From NCBI GenBank assembly GCA_964528535.1, contig CAZGSQ010000025.1, forward strand, positions 1 through 41,227: DNA of 41,227 bases, in the 5' to 3' direction. Made by a program: the position numbers and the translations under genes. Shown piece after piece: positions 24,016 to 32,839 of this stretch (positions are counted from its first letter, which is position 1; each line of letters starts with the position of its first letter). Below the pieces are notes generated by a model, which saw nothing but the letters and a program-made list of their open reading frames with translations, had not been told where the DNA came from and ran no database searches. The stretch is from CAINVV01 sp964528535. GTDB taxonomy: Bacteria; Bacteroidota; Bacteroidia; Bacteroidales; Prolixibacteraceae.

Positions 24016-25563
24016 TCACATTCTCATCGCAATTGTAAAGAGTAATTCGCTATTGAGTGAGTGGTATTTAACGGGATCTACATTTACGCCATCTATCTGA
24101 TAGAGATACATATAGTTTGTTTTATCACCCCTGCTATAGGTTAGATCAACCGAATATTTGCCACTTCGGTAACCAATTCCACCATTGTAGGACTTGAAGT
24201 TGTAATTGACACTTGGCTGTGCAATTCCATTGACATTCAGTTGATATGGATTGCCGTAAAGTTCCATACCACCTCTGATACTGAAAGCATCTGTCACCCT
24301 GACTTCGGCTCCGCATCTCAGGTTTCCTACTGCCTTGTAAATGGCTTTAATATCCTTGTTTTCCATTGTAAAATTGTCTCCACTCAGTCCATTTGTATAT
24401 TTGGATGACGAGTAGTCAATTAATTCGTAGTCAACAGATAACATTCCAATCTTCCCAAATTGGTAAGCAAAACTGCCAATGGCGCGCAAGGGAGACCGTA
24501 AATTGTAATGAAAATTTCCAATGGGATTATCTTCTTTGTGATTGCCATTTGCCTCAGCACTTACTCCTGTTAAGTTGGAAGTCATTGTGGAGCTATAGGT
24601 CTCTTTGATGTTAAAATAGGTAGGTGTATGCAATGCGATTCCCACACGTAGGGCAGGAATTGGCCGATAGATGGCTCCTATTTTGATATTGTACCCAACA
24701 CCTGTAGACCTTGAGGTATTTGAATAGTCAAACCTACCCCAGCTTCCTGCAGTTGTATTGGCGTTATTCTCACCACTTTCAGAATATAATTTGGCTTCAT
24801 CGTAGAAGAGATCCTGCATCCCAACAGTAGCTCCAAGGTACAATTGATGGTTGAAATTTGCTCCAAAGGAGGCTACATATTCGTTGATGTATCCTTCCTT
24901 ACTGGCCGCTTCTGTTTGTTTAACCGTCTCATTGCTCAGCAGAAACGTCTTGTATTGGTTGGCACCGGTATTTGGATTTGCCACATCAATGAGGTAATTT
25001 TCCCAGGCCAGTTTACTTTCCCATGGAATTCCGCTTTGATAAGGGTCGTAGCTATCAGTTGTAACCAGGTTGTTGTAGTTGATTCCATTGGTATTTTGGG
25101 CAAAGGCATCCATCCGGGAGTGTGGTGAATTGTCTGATCTGAGCAATGAGTTTTGGTTAAAATTGGCCAATCTGTTAAATCCGATTCCATAATTGAAGGA
25201 AACAAGACCAGAACTATTGTTCACTGCAGGAATGACAGAAATATATCCTACGTTTTTGAAGTTAAAATTGTTGTTTTTATCCTTGTAGCTATTTCCCTGG
25301 TAAGTCGATTCTGTTGAATTTGAATTAACCAGGTTGAGTGTGGTCGAGACCTCGCCTCTTTGATAGATTCCGATTCCAGCCGGATTGATACTCAGTGAGC
25401 TAAAATCTCCTCCCAGGGCCCCAAATGCGCCACCCATGGCTTTTGAACGTGCAGTAGATCCGTAACTTTGCTGGGAGAACAACAAGGCATTGTCGACATA
25501 TTGCGCCGAAGAATAGGCCATGGTACTTAAAAGTACGATTACTGTAAAATATATCTTCTTCAT
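24016..25563 (-). CDS. FadL/OmpP1/TodX-type outer-membrane transport protein
   Basis: 515 residues with a signal peptide (1-20, MAYSSA|Q). The N-terminus has ALLFSQQSYGSTARSKAMGG, then AFGALGGDFSSLSINPAGIG. The NPAG motif with preceding Gly/Ser-rich segment is typical of the FadL/OmpP1 family, whose N-terminus plugs a 14-stranded barrel. The rest alternates amphipathic strands (LRVGIALHTPTYFNIKETYS, GKYSVDLTYSRGDKTNYMYLY) and ends in LLFTIAMRM. FadL relatives move hydrophobic compounds across the outer membrane; the substrate here is unknown. It follows the Gly/Tyr-rich lipoprotein gene by 127 bp on the same strand. Confidence 0.88.
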   Translation of the reverse strand: MKKIYFTVIVLLSTMAYSSAQYVDNALLFSQQSYGSTARSKAMGGAFGALGGDFSSLSINPAGIGIYQRGEVSTTLNLVNSNSTESTYQGNSYKDKNNNFNFKNVGYISVIPAVNNSSGLVSFNYGIGFNRLANFNQNSLLRSDNSPHSRMDAFAQNTNGINYNNLVTTDSYDPYQSGIPWESKLAWENYLIDVANPNTGANQYKTFLLSNETVKQTEAASKEGYINEYVASFGANFNHQLYLGATVGMQDLFYDEAKLYSESGENNANTTAGSWGRFDYSNTSRSTGVGYNIKIGAIYRPIPALRVGIALHTPTYFNIKETYSSTMTSNLTGVSAEANGNHKEDNPIGNFHYNLRSPLRAIGSFAYQFGKIGMLSVDYELIDYSSSKYTNGLSGDNFTMENKDIKAIYKAVGNLRCGAEVRVTDAFSIRGGMELYGNPYQLNVNGIAQPSVNYNFKSYNGGIGYRSGKYSVDLTYSRGDKTNYMYLYQIDGVNVDPVKYHSLNSELLFTIAMRM

Positions 25564-25690
25564 TGGATTGAAATTTGTTGTTTAAAGTCCAAATCTTGGG
25601 CTCACATCATCAATTTTGGTTGGTGTGAACACGCATTAAAAGTTGTGTTACAATATAAATCTAAAATTCAACGACTTCACGGGAGTTCAA

Positions 25691-27187
25691 TTATCTTCCC
25701 CCACGTGTTCCGCCGCCACCGCCGCCGCCTGTATTACCTCCCACATTACCTCCGACATTTCCTCCTCCACTAACCCCGGAATTGGTTCCGCTGTAGGATG
25801 GAGCCGAAAAACTTCTGGTAGTGGGTGAGCTGGTTTGATAGGAATTGCTTGGTGAATAGGATCTGCCACTGCTTACACCCGAGGAACGAGTTGCTTCGTT
25901 GGTTGGAGAACTGGCTGCAGAACCACGTTGGTAGCTGACGGAGGATTGCGTCCTGACTGAACCGGAGCTGCTTCCGGTACTTTGTGGCCTGGTATAGCGG
26001 CTTGATTGCGTCGTCCTGTTTGAAATATTGGGAGAAGAATATTGTCTTGAAGTGCCACTGTTGTAGGATGGCTGGGTGTTCATCCTAGGTTTGTTATATG
26101 TAGGAGTATAGTTACTGCCAGGTGCCGGCCTGGATGTTCCAACTGATGCATTGGCACCCCCGGCCTGGATGTTATTGGCACGGCGAAGATTGGAAATTGT
26201 CTCACCCCTGCCAATCCGGTTGGTTTGGGGAGTGTTCCCCAGGCTCTGCGTATTTGTTAGATCCCTGGCTACATTTGAACCGGAGAGTCTTGTTGAAACG
26301 GCTCCAACGGCTCCAGAATTGCCTCTTGCACCGGTTGCTGATCCATTCAAGTTATTTCCAGATAATCTGGTCGAAGAAGAATTTACAGTTCTGCCGGTCT
26401 GCATTTGTCCGCTTCCTCCTCCGTTCAGAATCACATTTTTTTGGGTATTCATTCCATACCTTACAGCGTTTGATCCCCCTTGTTTTCCTGTATAGTTCCT
26501 CTTGCCATGGTAACGATCTCCGCTGCTCCAGTTTCCGCCACCGCCATATCCGGCGTAGTAACCACCACCCCAGCCATATCCCATTCCATAGCCATAGCTG
26601 CCGTAGCCATATCCAAAACCATATCCATAACCCATGCCATAACCCATGCCATAATCCCAATAGAATGGGTCATACCATCCACCGAAGCCGGGGTAAAACC
26701 CACCACCGTAGCCGAAACCTCGACCAAAGCCAAAACCCATGCCGTAAGGGCTCCAGAAAGGATCCCAGAAAGGGTTGTAGGAATAGGGACTGTAAAAGGC
26801 ACTGATCCTTGAGGAATAATCCATCGATTCGCCTTCGTAATAGTTGTTGATTGTAAACTGTTCCTTGCTGTCTTTGTACTCTAATGTTGTATCAGAGTAA
26901 GCAGGCTGATCGTCGAAATAATAGGCATTGTTATCTTTGCGGGAACTCTTTGGAACGACATAGTTGTTCACTATTTTACCCTGGTCGTTTTCCTCTACCT
27001 GCATGGCAACCATACTTTTCTTTTGGGGCTGCTTGGCCTCTTTGACTTGTTTGGGTGCAGCCGGTCGGGAATCTCCTGGAGTGAAATAAAGATCATCCGA
27101 ATAAGGACCTGAGGCGACCTTGCTACCTGTGGTGCAGGCAGAAGCCAAGAGTACAACGGCCAATAATAGTTTCACATTCGTTTTCAT
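25691..27187 (-). CDS. Gly/Tyr- and Ser-rich low-complexity lipoprotein
   Basis: 498 residues. The lipobox is LLASAC (Cys18). Residues about 20-130 are ordinary hydrophilic sequence (DDLYFTPGDSRPAAPKQVKE, YKDSKEQFTINNYYEGE). Then comes an aromatic-glycine stretch, FWDPFWSPYGMGFGFGRG followed by repeated GYGMGYG-like units. A long Ser/Thr/Asn/Arg-rich tail has many SS and TQS pairs and ends in a poly-Gly run (GGNVGGNVGG, GGGGGGG). The open frames on the other strand here arise from this biased composition. Similar glycine/tyrosine-rich lipoproteins are common and uncharacterised in Bacteroidota; a surface-coat or adhesive role is conceivable but not shown. It is divergent from proS and upstream of the porin gene. 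Confidence 0.8.
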   Translation of the reverse strand: MKTNVKLLLAVVLLASACTTGSKVASGPYSDDLYFTPGDSRPAAPKQVKEAKQPQKKSMVAMQVEENDQGKIVNNYVVPKSSRKDNNAYYFDDQPAYSDTTLEYKDSKEQFTINNYYEGESMDYSSRISAFYSPYSYNPFWDPFWSPYGMGFGFGRGFGYGGGFYPGFGGWYDPFYWDYGMGYGMGYGYGFGYGYGSYGYGMGYGWGGGYYAGYGGGGNWSSGDRYHGKRNYTGKQGGSNAVRYGMNTQKNVILNGGGSGQMQTGRTVNSSSTRLSGNNLNGSATGARGNSGAVGAVSTRLSGSNVARDLTNTQSLGNTPQTNRIGRGETISNLRRANNIQAGGANASVGTSRPAPGSNYTPTYNKPRMNTQPSYNSGTSRQYSSPNISNRTTQSSRYTRPQSTGSSSGSVRTQSSVSYQRGSAASSPTNEATRSSGVSSGRSYSPSNSYQTSSPTTRSFSAPSYSGTNSGVSGGGNVGGNVGGNTGGGGGGGTRGGR

Positions 27188-27228
27188 GATTTGTTCCTCC
27201 TTCTGTTAATTAATCCTTCAATTTTCCT

Positions 27229-27236
27229 TATTTTTG
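27229..27236 (+). promoter_or_regulatory. Possible -7 box (TATTTTTG) for the proS operon
   Basis: TATTTTTG matches TAnnTTTG and ends 49 bp before the proS ATG, in the short divergent region between the lipoprotein gene and proS. No well-spaced -33 TTTG is seen. Confidence 0.45.
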
Positions 27237-27285
27237 CCATGGAAAATTACACAGTAACATGCAAATATCATACCAAAATTATAAA

Positions 27286-28761
27286 ATGGCAAAAGAACTT
27301 ACGACAAAGGAAGAAAATTATTCACAATGGTACAATGATTTGGTTAGCAAGGCTGATTTGGCTGAAAATTCGGCTGTTCGTGGTTGCATGGTCATTAAAC
27401 CATATGGCTATGCCATCTGGGAAAAAATGCAGGCTGCATTGGATCAAATGTTTAAAGATACTGGTCACGAAAATGCCTACTTTCCATTGTTTATTCCAAA
27501 ATCCTTTTTTAGCAAAGAAGCCAGCCATGTGGAAGGTTTTGCGAAAGAATGTGCCGTTGTAACCCATTACCGGTTAAAGAACGATCCGAATGGCAAGGGA
27601 ATCATTGTTGATCCTGAAGCCAAACTTGAGGAGGAGTTGATTGTCAGGCCAACTTCTGAGACAATCATTTGGAGTACCTACAAAAATTGGGTTCAATCCT
27701 ACCGGGACCTCCCGATTCTTGTGAACCAGTGGGCCAATGTGGTGCGTTGGGAGATGCGTACCCGCATGTTTCTAAGAACTGCCGAATTTTTGTGGCAAGA
27801 AGGTCACACGGCACACGAGACCAAGGAGGAAGCACTTGCTGAAACCGAGAAAATGATCAATGTCTATGCCGATTTTGTAGAGAACTACATGGCAGTCCCA
27901 GTCATAAAAGGTGCAAAATCGGAGCACGAACGATTTGCAGGTGCCCATGAGACCTATAGCATTGAGGCGTTGATGCAGGACGGAAAGGCACTTCAGTCTG
28001 GTACTTCTCATTTCCTTGGGCAAAATTTTGCGAAAGCTTTTGAAGTTCAGTTTACCTCACGAGAGGGGAAATTGGAATATGTTTGGGCAACCTCATGGGG
28101 AGTTTCAACCCGCTTGATTGGTGCTTTAATTATGGCACATTCCGACAACAATGGATTGATTTTGCCTCCGAAACTGGCTCCAATTCAAGTTGTTATCGTT
28201 CCAATTTACAAAAATTCCGAGCAGTTGGCATTGATTTCAGAGCGAGTAAGCCTGTTGATGGCCAAACTAAAAAGCATGGGAATCCGTGCGAAATATGATG
28301 ACAGAGATTCTCAGCGTCCGGGATGGAAGTTTGCAGAATACGAAATGAAGGGGGTGCCAGTCCGTTTGGCCATTGGTCCCCGTGACCTCGAAAATGGTAC
28401 TGCAGAGGTAGCTCGCCGTGATACACTTACTAAATCTGTGTTGCCACTGGATGGAATCGAAAAATTAATTGAAGATCTGATGGTGGAGATACAAAGCAAT
28501 ATTTACAACAAGGCTTTGAAATTTAGGGAAGAGAATACCATCGAGGTTGATACTTATGATGAATTCAAAGAACGACTCCTTACCAAACCCGGCTTTGTTC
28601 TGGCACATTGGGATGGAACAATGGAAACGGAGGCTCTTATCAAAGAGGAGACCAAGGCCACCATCCGTTGCATTCCTTTCGAGGGGGATCAGCAAGCCGG
28701 GAAATGTATGGTGACAGGAAAACCTTCGAGCAGAAGGGTATTGTTCGCTTTATCCTATTAA
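27286..28761 (+). CDS. proS: Prolyl-tRNA synthetase, archaeal/eukaryal type
   Basis: 491 residues from the ATG at 27286 (MAKELTTKEENYSQWYNDLV); the in-frame ATG at 27259 adds nine atypical residues. It charges tRNA-Pro with proline. Class II motifs are present: RPTSETIIW, motif 2 RWEMRTRMFLRTAEFLWQEGHT and motif 3 WGVSTRLIGALIMAHSDNNG. The anticodon-binding domain follows (PIQVVIVPIY, AKYDDRDSQRPGWKFAEYE). It lacks the ~180-residue editing insert of the E. coli type and ends in a C-terminal zinc-domain-like tail (IRCIPF, GKCMVTGKPSSRRVLFALSY), the short archaeal-like form common in Bacteroidota. It leads a proS-pepT-tilS operon with a 9-bp gap to pepT. Confidence 0.97.
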   Translation: MAKELTTKEENYSQWYNDLVSKADLAENSAVRGCMVIKPYGYAIWEKMQAALDQMFKDTGHENAYFPLFIPKSFFSKEASHVEGFAKECAVVTHYRLKNDPNGKGIIVDPEAKLEEELIVRPTSETIIWSTYKNWVQSYRDLPILVNQWANVVRWEMRTRMFLRTAEFLWQEGHTAHETKEEALAETEKMINVYADFVENYMAVPVIKGAKSEHERFAGAHETYSIEALMQDGKALQSGTSHFLGQNFAKAFEVQFTSREGKLEYVWATSWGVSTRLIGALIMAHSDNNGLILPPKLAPIQVVIVPIYKNSEQLALISERVSLLMAKLKSMGIRAKYDDRDSQRPGWKFAEYEMKGVPVRLAIGPRDLENGTAEVARRDTLTKSVLPLDGIEKLIEDLMVEIQSNIYNKALKFREENTIEVDTYDEFKERLLTKPGFVLAHWDGTMETEALIKEETKATIRCIPFEGDQQAGKCMVTGKPSSRRVLFALSY

Positions 28762-28770
28762 ACTAATTTC

Positions 28771-30021
28771 ATGCCTGAAGTTGTTGATCCCTTGGAACAA
28801 ATGGTCGTGGAGAGATTTCTGCGTTATGTAGGTTTTGATACCCAATCGGATCCTGACAGCAGTTTATCCCCAAGTACTGAAGGACAAATTAGATTTGGGA
28901 AGTTACTTGCCGAAGAGTTGGTGCACCTTGGATTGTCGGATGTAGAAGTCGATTGGAATGGTTATGTAATGGCGACCCTTCCTGCAAACACTGAGAAGGA
29001 TCTGCCTGTAGTTGGTTTTATTGCCCACATGGATACGAGTCCTGACTTCTCAGGAAAAAACGTCAGGCCCCGCTTGATCGAATGTTACGATGGCCAGGAT
29101 ATCCTCTTGAATGAGGTAAACAAAATCATCTTGTCTACCCAGCGTTTCCCTGAAATTTTAAGATACAAAGGAGAGCGACTCATCGTTACTGATGGTTCCA
29201 CACTTTTGGGTGCCGATGACAAAGCTGGTTTGGCCGAAATAGTTACAGCGATGGAATTTCTTTTGGCAAATACTGGAATTGTTCATGGAAAGATCAGGAT
29301 TGCCTTTACACCTGACGAAGAGATTGGCAGGGGAGCCGACCATTTTTTTGTGCCAAAATTCGGTGCCGACTTTGCCTATACCATGGATGGAGGAGAGCTG
29401 GGAGAACTTCAATACGAAAATTTCAATGCCGCCTCTGCCAATGTAATATTCCATGGCATCAATGTTCATCCCGGTTCTGCCAAGGACAAGATGAGAAACG
29501 CCATGCTCATGGCGAATCAGTTTCTGCTTCGACTTCCCGGTAGGGAGGTGCCGGAACATACAGATCATTACGAGGGGTTTTTCCATTTGTGTAAATTTGA
29601 AGGGAGCGTGGAGCGAACAGAACTCTTGTTTCTAATACGTGATTTTGATGGACCGAATTTTATGAACCGGAAGTCTCTCTTGGAGAAAATGGTTTCTGAT
29701 TTAAATCTCGAATATGGTGAAACGGTAGCTGAAATATGTATTAAAGATCAGTATTTTAACATGAAGGAGAAGATTGACCCCCAATTTTTCATTGTCGATC
29801 TTGCCAGGGAGGCCATGCTATCATGTCGGGTGAATCCTAAAATTATGCCCGTGAGAGGAGGAACGGATGGAGCAAGATTGTCGTACATGGGGTTGCCTTG
29901 TCCGAATATCTTTGGCGGAGGCCATAATTTTCATGGTAAATACGAATTTATTCCTACAAAATCGATGGAAAGTGCTTGCCGGGTCATCGTGGCAATTGCC
30001 GCGAAGGTGGCTGGGTTGTAA
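28771..30021 (+). CDS. pepT: Peptidase T (tripeptide aminopeptidase)
   Basis: 416 residues, the normal length for this M20B zinc metallopeptidase, which releases the N-terminal residue of tripeptides in the cytoplasm. Metal and catalytic residues are in GFIAHMDTSPDFSG (His, Asp), GADDKAGLAEIV (bridging Asp), FTPDEEIGRGADHF (Glu-Glu pair), YTMDGGELGELQYENFNAA and GGGHNFHGKYEFIP (last His). The FHGINVHPGSAKDKMRNAM segment belongs to the dimerisation lid. It starts 9 bp after proS and is followed by tilS after 23 bp. Confidence 0.97.
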   Translation: MPEVVDPLEQMVVERFLRYVGFDTQSDPDSSLSPSTEGQIRFGKLLAEELVHLGLSDVEVDWNGYVMATLPANTEKDLPVVGFIAHMDTSPDFSGKNVRPRLIECYDGQDILLNEVNKIILSTQRFPEILRYKGERLIVTDGSTLLGADDKAGLAEIVTAMEFLLANTGIVHGKIRIAFTPDEEIGRGADHFFVPKFGADFAYTMDGGELGELQYENFNAASANVIFHGINVHPGSAKDKMRNAMLMANQFLLRLPGREVPEHTDHYEGFFHLCKFEGSVERTELLFLIRDFDGPNFMNRKSLLEKMVSDLNLEYGETVAEICIKDQYFNMKEKIDPQFFIVDLAREAMLSCRVNPKIMPVRGGTDGARLSYMGLPCPNIFGGGHNFHGKYEFIPTKSMESACRVIVAIAAKVAGL

Positions 30022-30044
30022 CTGTTATTTTTAGTTTTGGTTGT

Positions 30045-31376
30045 ATGGAGACGACTGTCAAAATGATTGAATTCATTGCTTCGCGTCAACTTTTCAAAGA
30101 GTCTGATATTTTGCTCGTTGGTGTAAGTGGAGGAGTAGATTCGGTTGTTCTCATAGATTTGCTGCACAAGGCAGGCATGGCATTTGCGGTAGCACATTGC
30201 AATTTTAAGTTGCGTGGAGAAGCGTCTGAACTTGATGAAGCCTTGGTACAGTCGTTAGCCGTTAAATATGACAAACCTTATTTTGTCAAATCTTTTGATA
30301 CCAGACTGGTTGCATCCGAACTCGGCATTTCTATTGAGATGGCTGCCCGCGACCTGAGGTATGCCTGGTTTGAGGAGATGAGACGGGCACATCATTTCGA
30401 TTGGATAGTTGTTGCACACCACTTGGACGATCAAGCTGAAACTTTTTTCCTTAACCTTGCCAGAGGAACCGGGATTGGCGGATTAACCGGCATGAATGTG
30501 GTCAACGGAAGGGTTGTGAGACCACTGCTTTTTGCTTCCAGGAAGGAGATTGAAACTTATGCTTTAACCAGGCAGCTTCTCTACAGGGAAGATGGTTCAA
30601 ATGCAAATACTGATTTTCAGCGCAATAAAATAAGACATTTGATTCTGCCTCTGATGGAAGAGTTAAATCCCTCCTTTCGGCAAGGTTTGCAGGAAACGAT
30701 CAGACATTTGAAGGATACCTCTTTCATCTATCAGCATGCCATTGAGCAAGCCAAAGACCGAACCATCCAATACCTTTCAGTTGATGAATTTCAGGTAGTC
30801 TTAGAGGAATTGAAATTGCTTGATCCTATCTCTTCCTACCTGTTTGAATTTCTAAAGCCTTGTCATTTTAATGGAGATGTGGTTGAAGAGATTGTAAATG
30901 CACTCGATGGGCAACCAGGTAAACAGTTTTTTTCCCCAACTCACCGTGCATTGTTGGATCGTGATTTTCTTTTGGTGCAAAAATTAACCTCGACAGAGAC
31001 AAAAAGATACTATTTGGACGATAATCTCAGTAGACTGGATTTCCCCATAAAATTGTCCTTTACAACGCTCAGGTCGTCAGATTTACATTCGTTCAAAGGA
31101 TTACAGAACATTGCTCTGGTAGACAAAAGAATGCTGCAGTTTCCGCTTATTCTCAGAAAATGGCAAGCTGGCGACTATTTTCGACCCCTGGGAATGAAGG
31201 GAAAGAAAAAATTGAGTGATTTTTTCATTGATGAGAAATTGAATCTGGCAGATAAAGAAAATGTATGGTTGTTGACCAATGGAGAGGAAATCGTGTGGAT
31301 CATTGGAATACGGCTCGACGATCGATATAAAATTTCCTCTTCTGCCACTGAAGTCTTGAAAATTTCCACAACCTGA
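30045..31376 (+). CDS. tilS: tRNA(Ile)-lysidine synthase
   Basis: 443 residues from the ATG at 30045; 30063 (MIEFIASRQLF) is also plausible. The frame is open back into pepT, but that part is not family-like. TilS uses ATP to attach lysine to C34 of the CAU-anticodon tRNA-Ile, switching it to isoleucine decoding. The PP-loop is VSGGVDS (27-33), followed by AVAHCNFKLRGEASELDE, VVAHHLDDQAETFFLNLARG and DFQRNKIRHLILPLMEELNP. The C-terminal substrate-binding domain is intact (WQAGDYFRPLGMKGKKKLSD). It is last in the proS-pepT-tilS operon and convergent with the alkylation-repair gene. Confidence 0.96.
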   Translation: METTVKMIEFIASRQLFKESDILLVGVSGGVDSVVLIDLLHKAGMAFAVAHCNFKLRGEASELDEALVQSLAVKYDKPYFVKSFDTRLVASELGISIEMAARDLRYAWFEEMRRAHHFDWIVVAHHLDDQAETFFLNLARGTGIGGLTGMNVVNGRVVRPLLFASRKEIETYALTRQLLYREDGSNANTDFQRNKIRHLILPLMEELNPSFRQGLQETIRHLKDTSFIYQHAIEQAKDRTIQYLSVDEFQVVLEELKLLDPISSYLFEFLKPCHFNGDVVEEIVNALDGQPGKQFFSPTHRALLDRDFLLVQKLTSTETKRYYLDDNLSRLDFPIKLSFTTLRSSDLHSFKGLQNIALVDKRMLQFPLILRKWQAGDYFRPLGMKGKKKLSDFFIDEKLNLADKENVWLLTNGEEIVWIIGIRLDDRYKISSSATEVLKISTT

Positions 31377-31407
31377 TGCATTGTATCTATTGATCCTGGT
31401 GTCGCTT

Positions 31408-32130
31408 TCAAAACTCCTTTTTGAAACGAATCCGTTGTTCTTTGTCCATTTTTTCGGTGGCATATTGAAAGATTAATCTTGCTGACCGATCTTTCCAAAT
31501 CATTAGAAATTTTTCTGTCTGAGCAGGTTCTTTCTTCCAGGCTTCCCGTAAAAACCAGCCAAGGCCTTGGTGAACTACCCTTTCCGAATCCACCATGAGT
31601 GGAGTAATCAATTTGAAAAATGGTGTGAAGTCGTTCGTTGATTTTAACAATTTGATCATGGAGACCGCCAGTGAACGGCGCTGAAAGCGATAGGGGACAT
31701 TTTGCCATGCAGCTAACCGTTCAACAGCAACCAGCTTTTTCTGAAAAAACCATGGAATAATCTTGGCGCTGAGGGTGTCGCAATGTGCCCAGTTTAAAAT
31801 TCCAAACTCAAACCAACCTGCGACTTCCTCAAAGTGAGCGGCATGCATATTTTTGAGTCTTTTTTCGACAAGCAGGATAAGGAGAATGGTTTCTTCATAT
31901 TTGCCACTGGAGAGGAGAGATGGTGCTGCTTTCATCAATAGGTCGATGGTCAGGTCATCCTTCTGGCCCAGTTCTTTTACCAGTTTATGAATCAGTTCGG
32001 TAGAAATTCCATAGGCATCATACCCCTCCTTGCCATCTTTGAAATACCTTGAATATTTTTCAACGATGGCTCTGTCTGAATTGGTCTGACAGAAGGAGAC
32101 TATTTGGTCACACAATATGTTTTCATCCAT
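31408..32130 (-). CDS. DNA alkylation repair protein, AlkD family
   Basis: 240 residues of all-helical HEAT-like repeats, the AlkD/AlkC fold that removes alkylated bases without flipping them. Recognisable stretches are KYSRYFKDGKEGYDAYGIST, GKYEETILLILLVEKR, WFEFGILNWAHCDTLSAKII and WQNVPYRFQRRSLAVSMI. VHQGLGWFLREAWKKEPAQT is a very typical AlkD-family signature near the C-terminus. The catalytic Trp/Asp pair of AlkD cannot be assigned by eye. The gene ends 31 bp from tilS, which is convergent, and follows the DJ-1-like gene on the same strand. Confidence 0.9.
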   Translation of the reverse strand: MDENILCDQIVSFCQTNSDRAIVEKYSRYFKDGKEGYDAYGISTELIHKLVKELGQKDDLTIDLLMKAAPSLLSSGKYEETILLILLVEKRLKNMHAAHFEEVAGWFEFGILNWAHCDTLSAKIIPWFFQKKLVAVERLAAWQNVPYRFQRRSLAVSMIKLLKSTNDFTPFFKLITPLMVDSERVVHQGLGWFLREAWKKEPAQTEKFLMIWKDRSARLIFQYATEKMDKEQRIRFKKEF

Positions 32131-32171
32131 ATTTTCTCTGATTAAATGGATAAATTTCCTGAAAAGAATAA

Positions 32172-32188
32172 CAAACCTTAGGGGTTTG
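32172..32188 (-). terminator. Weak hairpin after the DJ-1/PfpI gene
   Basis: On the - strand CAAACC (32188-32183) pairs with GGTTTG (32177-32172) and is followed by TTATTCTTTT. The stem is only 6 bp, so this is a modest terminator at best. Confidence 0.35.
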
Positions 32189-32191
32189 AAT

Positions 32192-32749
32192 TTACAGTAA
32201 GGGAATTACCAGTGCAGTGCGAAGTTCAGCAGCCAGGGATTCGCCCTTCAGCAAACGCACGATCTCAAGAGAAAATTCCAGGGCAGTCCCAACTCCTCTA
32301 CCTGTAATAATGTTTTCGTCCACGACAAAAGGTTTCTGCAATACAGTTGCGCCTGTCAGTTCGGATTCGAAACCCGGGTAACATACTGCGTTTTTATGCT
32401 TCAAAAAACCCATGGAGCCAAGAATCATCGGTGCAGCACAAATGGCTCCAATGTATTTGTTCTCCTGATAGAATTTTGTGATTTGCCGTGAGAGTCCTGA
32501 GTGCATGAAGAGGTTGGAAGTTCCGGGCATTCCACCAGGTAAAATGAGCATGGAGGCACGATCGTAATCGGCTTCGTCGTAGAGAATATCAGCTTCGATC
32601 GAGATGTTGTGGGCACCCGTTACTTTCAGTGATCCCGATACGGAAACAGTGGTTACCATTAAATGTGCCCGCCGCAGTACGTCAACGATGGTAATGGCTT
32701 CAATCTCTTCGAATCCTGTGGCCAAATGGACCAAAATGTGATTTTTCAT
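32192..32749 (-). CDS. DJ-1/PfpI family protein (YajL-like)
   Basis: 185 residues, the usual length for DJ-1/YajL. The nucleophile elbow is AICAAP with Cys104, and the conserved glutamate near the N-terminus lies in GFEEIEA. MLILPGGMPGTSNL contributes the typical Gly-rich strand-loop, and VDENIITGRGVGTALEFSLE matches the C-terminal block of the family. Members act as redox-sensing chaperones or glyoxalase/deglycase-like enzymes; the exact activity remains debated in the family. It is cytoplasmic. It lies between the TPR gene and the AlkD-like gene, all on the - strand. Confidence 0.93.
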   Translation of the reverse strand: MKNHILVHLATGFEEIEAITIVDVLRRAHLMVTTVSVSGSLKVTGAHNISIEADILYDEADYDRASMLILPGGMPGTSNLFMHSGLSRQITKFYQENKYIGAICAAPMILGSMGFLKHKNAVCYPGFESELTGATVLQKPFVVDENIITGRGVGTALEFSLEIVRLLKGESLAAELRTALVIPLL

Positions 32750-32790
32750 GGCTAAAATCTTTAGGAATGATAAATATACAAAAAATGCAC

Positions 32791-32822
32791 AAAAAAAAAC
32801 CTCCCCAAAGCGGAGAGGTTTT
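32791..32822 (-). terminator. Rho-independent terminator after the TPR gene
   Basis: On the - strand AACCTC (32820-32815) with GAGGTT (32803-32798), plus two inner G-C pairs across one mismatch, is followed by a run of T (32799-32791). It lies 20 bp after the TPR protein stop. Confidence 0.85.
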
Positions 32823-32839
32823 AATTATTCAGTTTCATT

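Noticed and set aside
26122..26812. Long open frames opposite the Gly/Tyr-rich lipoprotein
   Set aside because: They read as His/Arg/Ser- or Ile/Thr/Ala-biased sequence, a by-product of the repeats on the other strand, and match no protein pattern.
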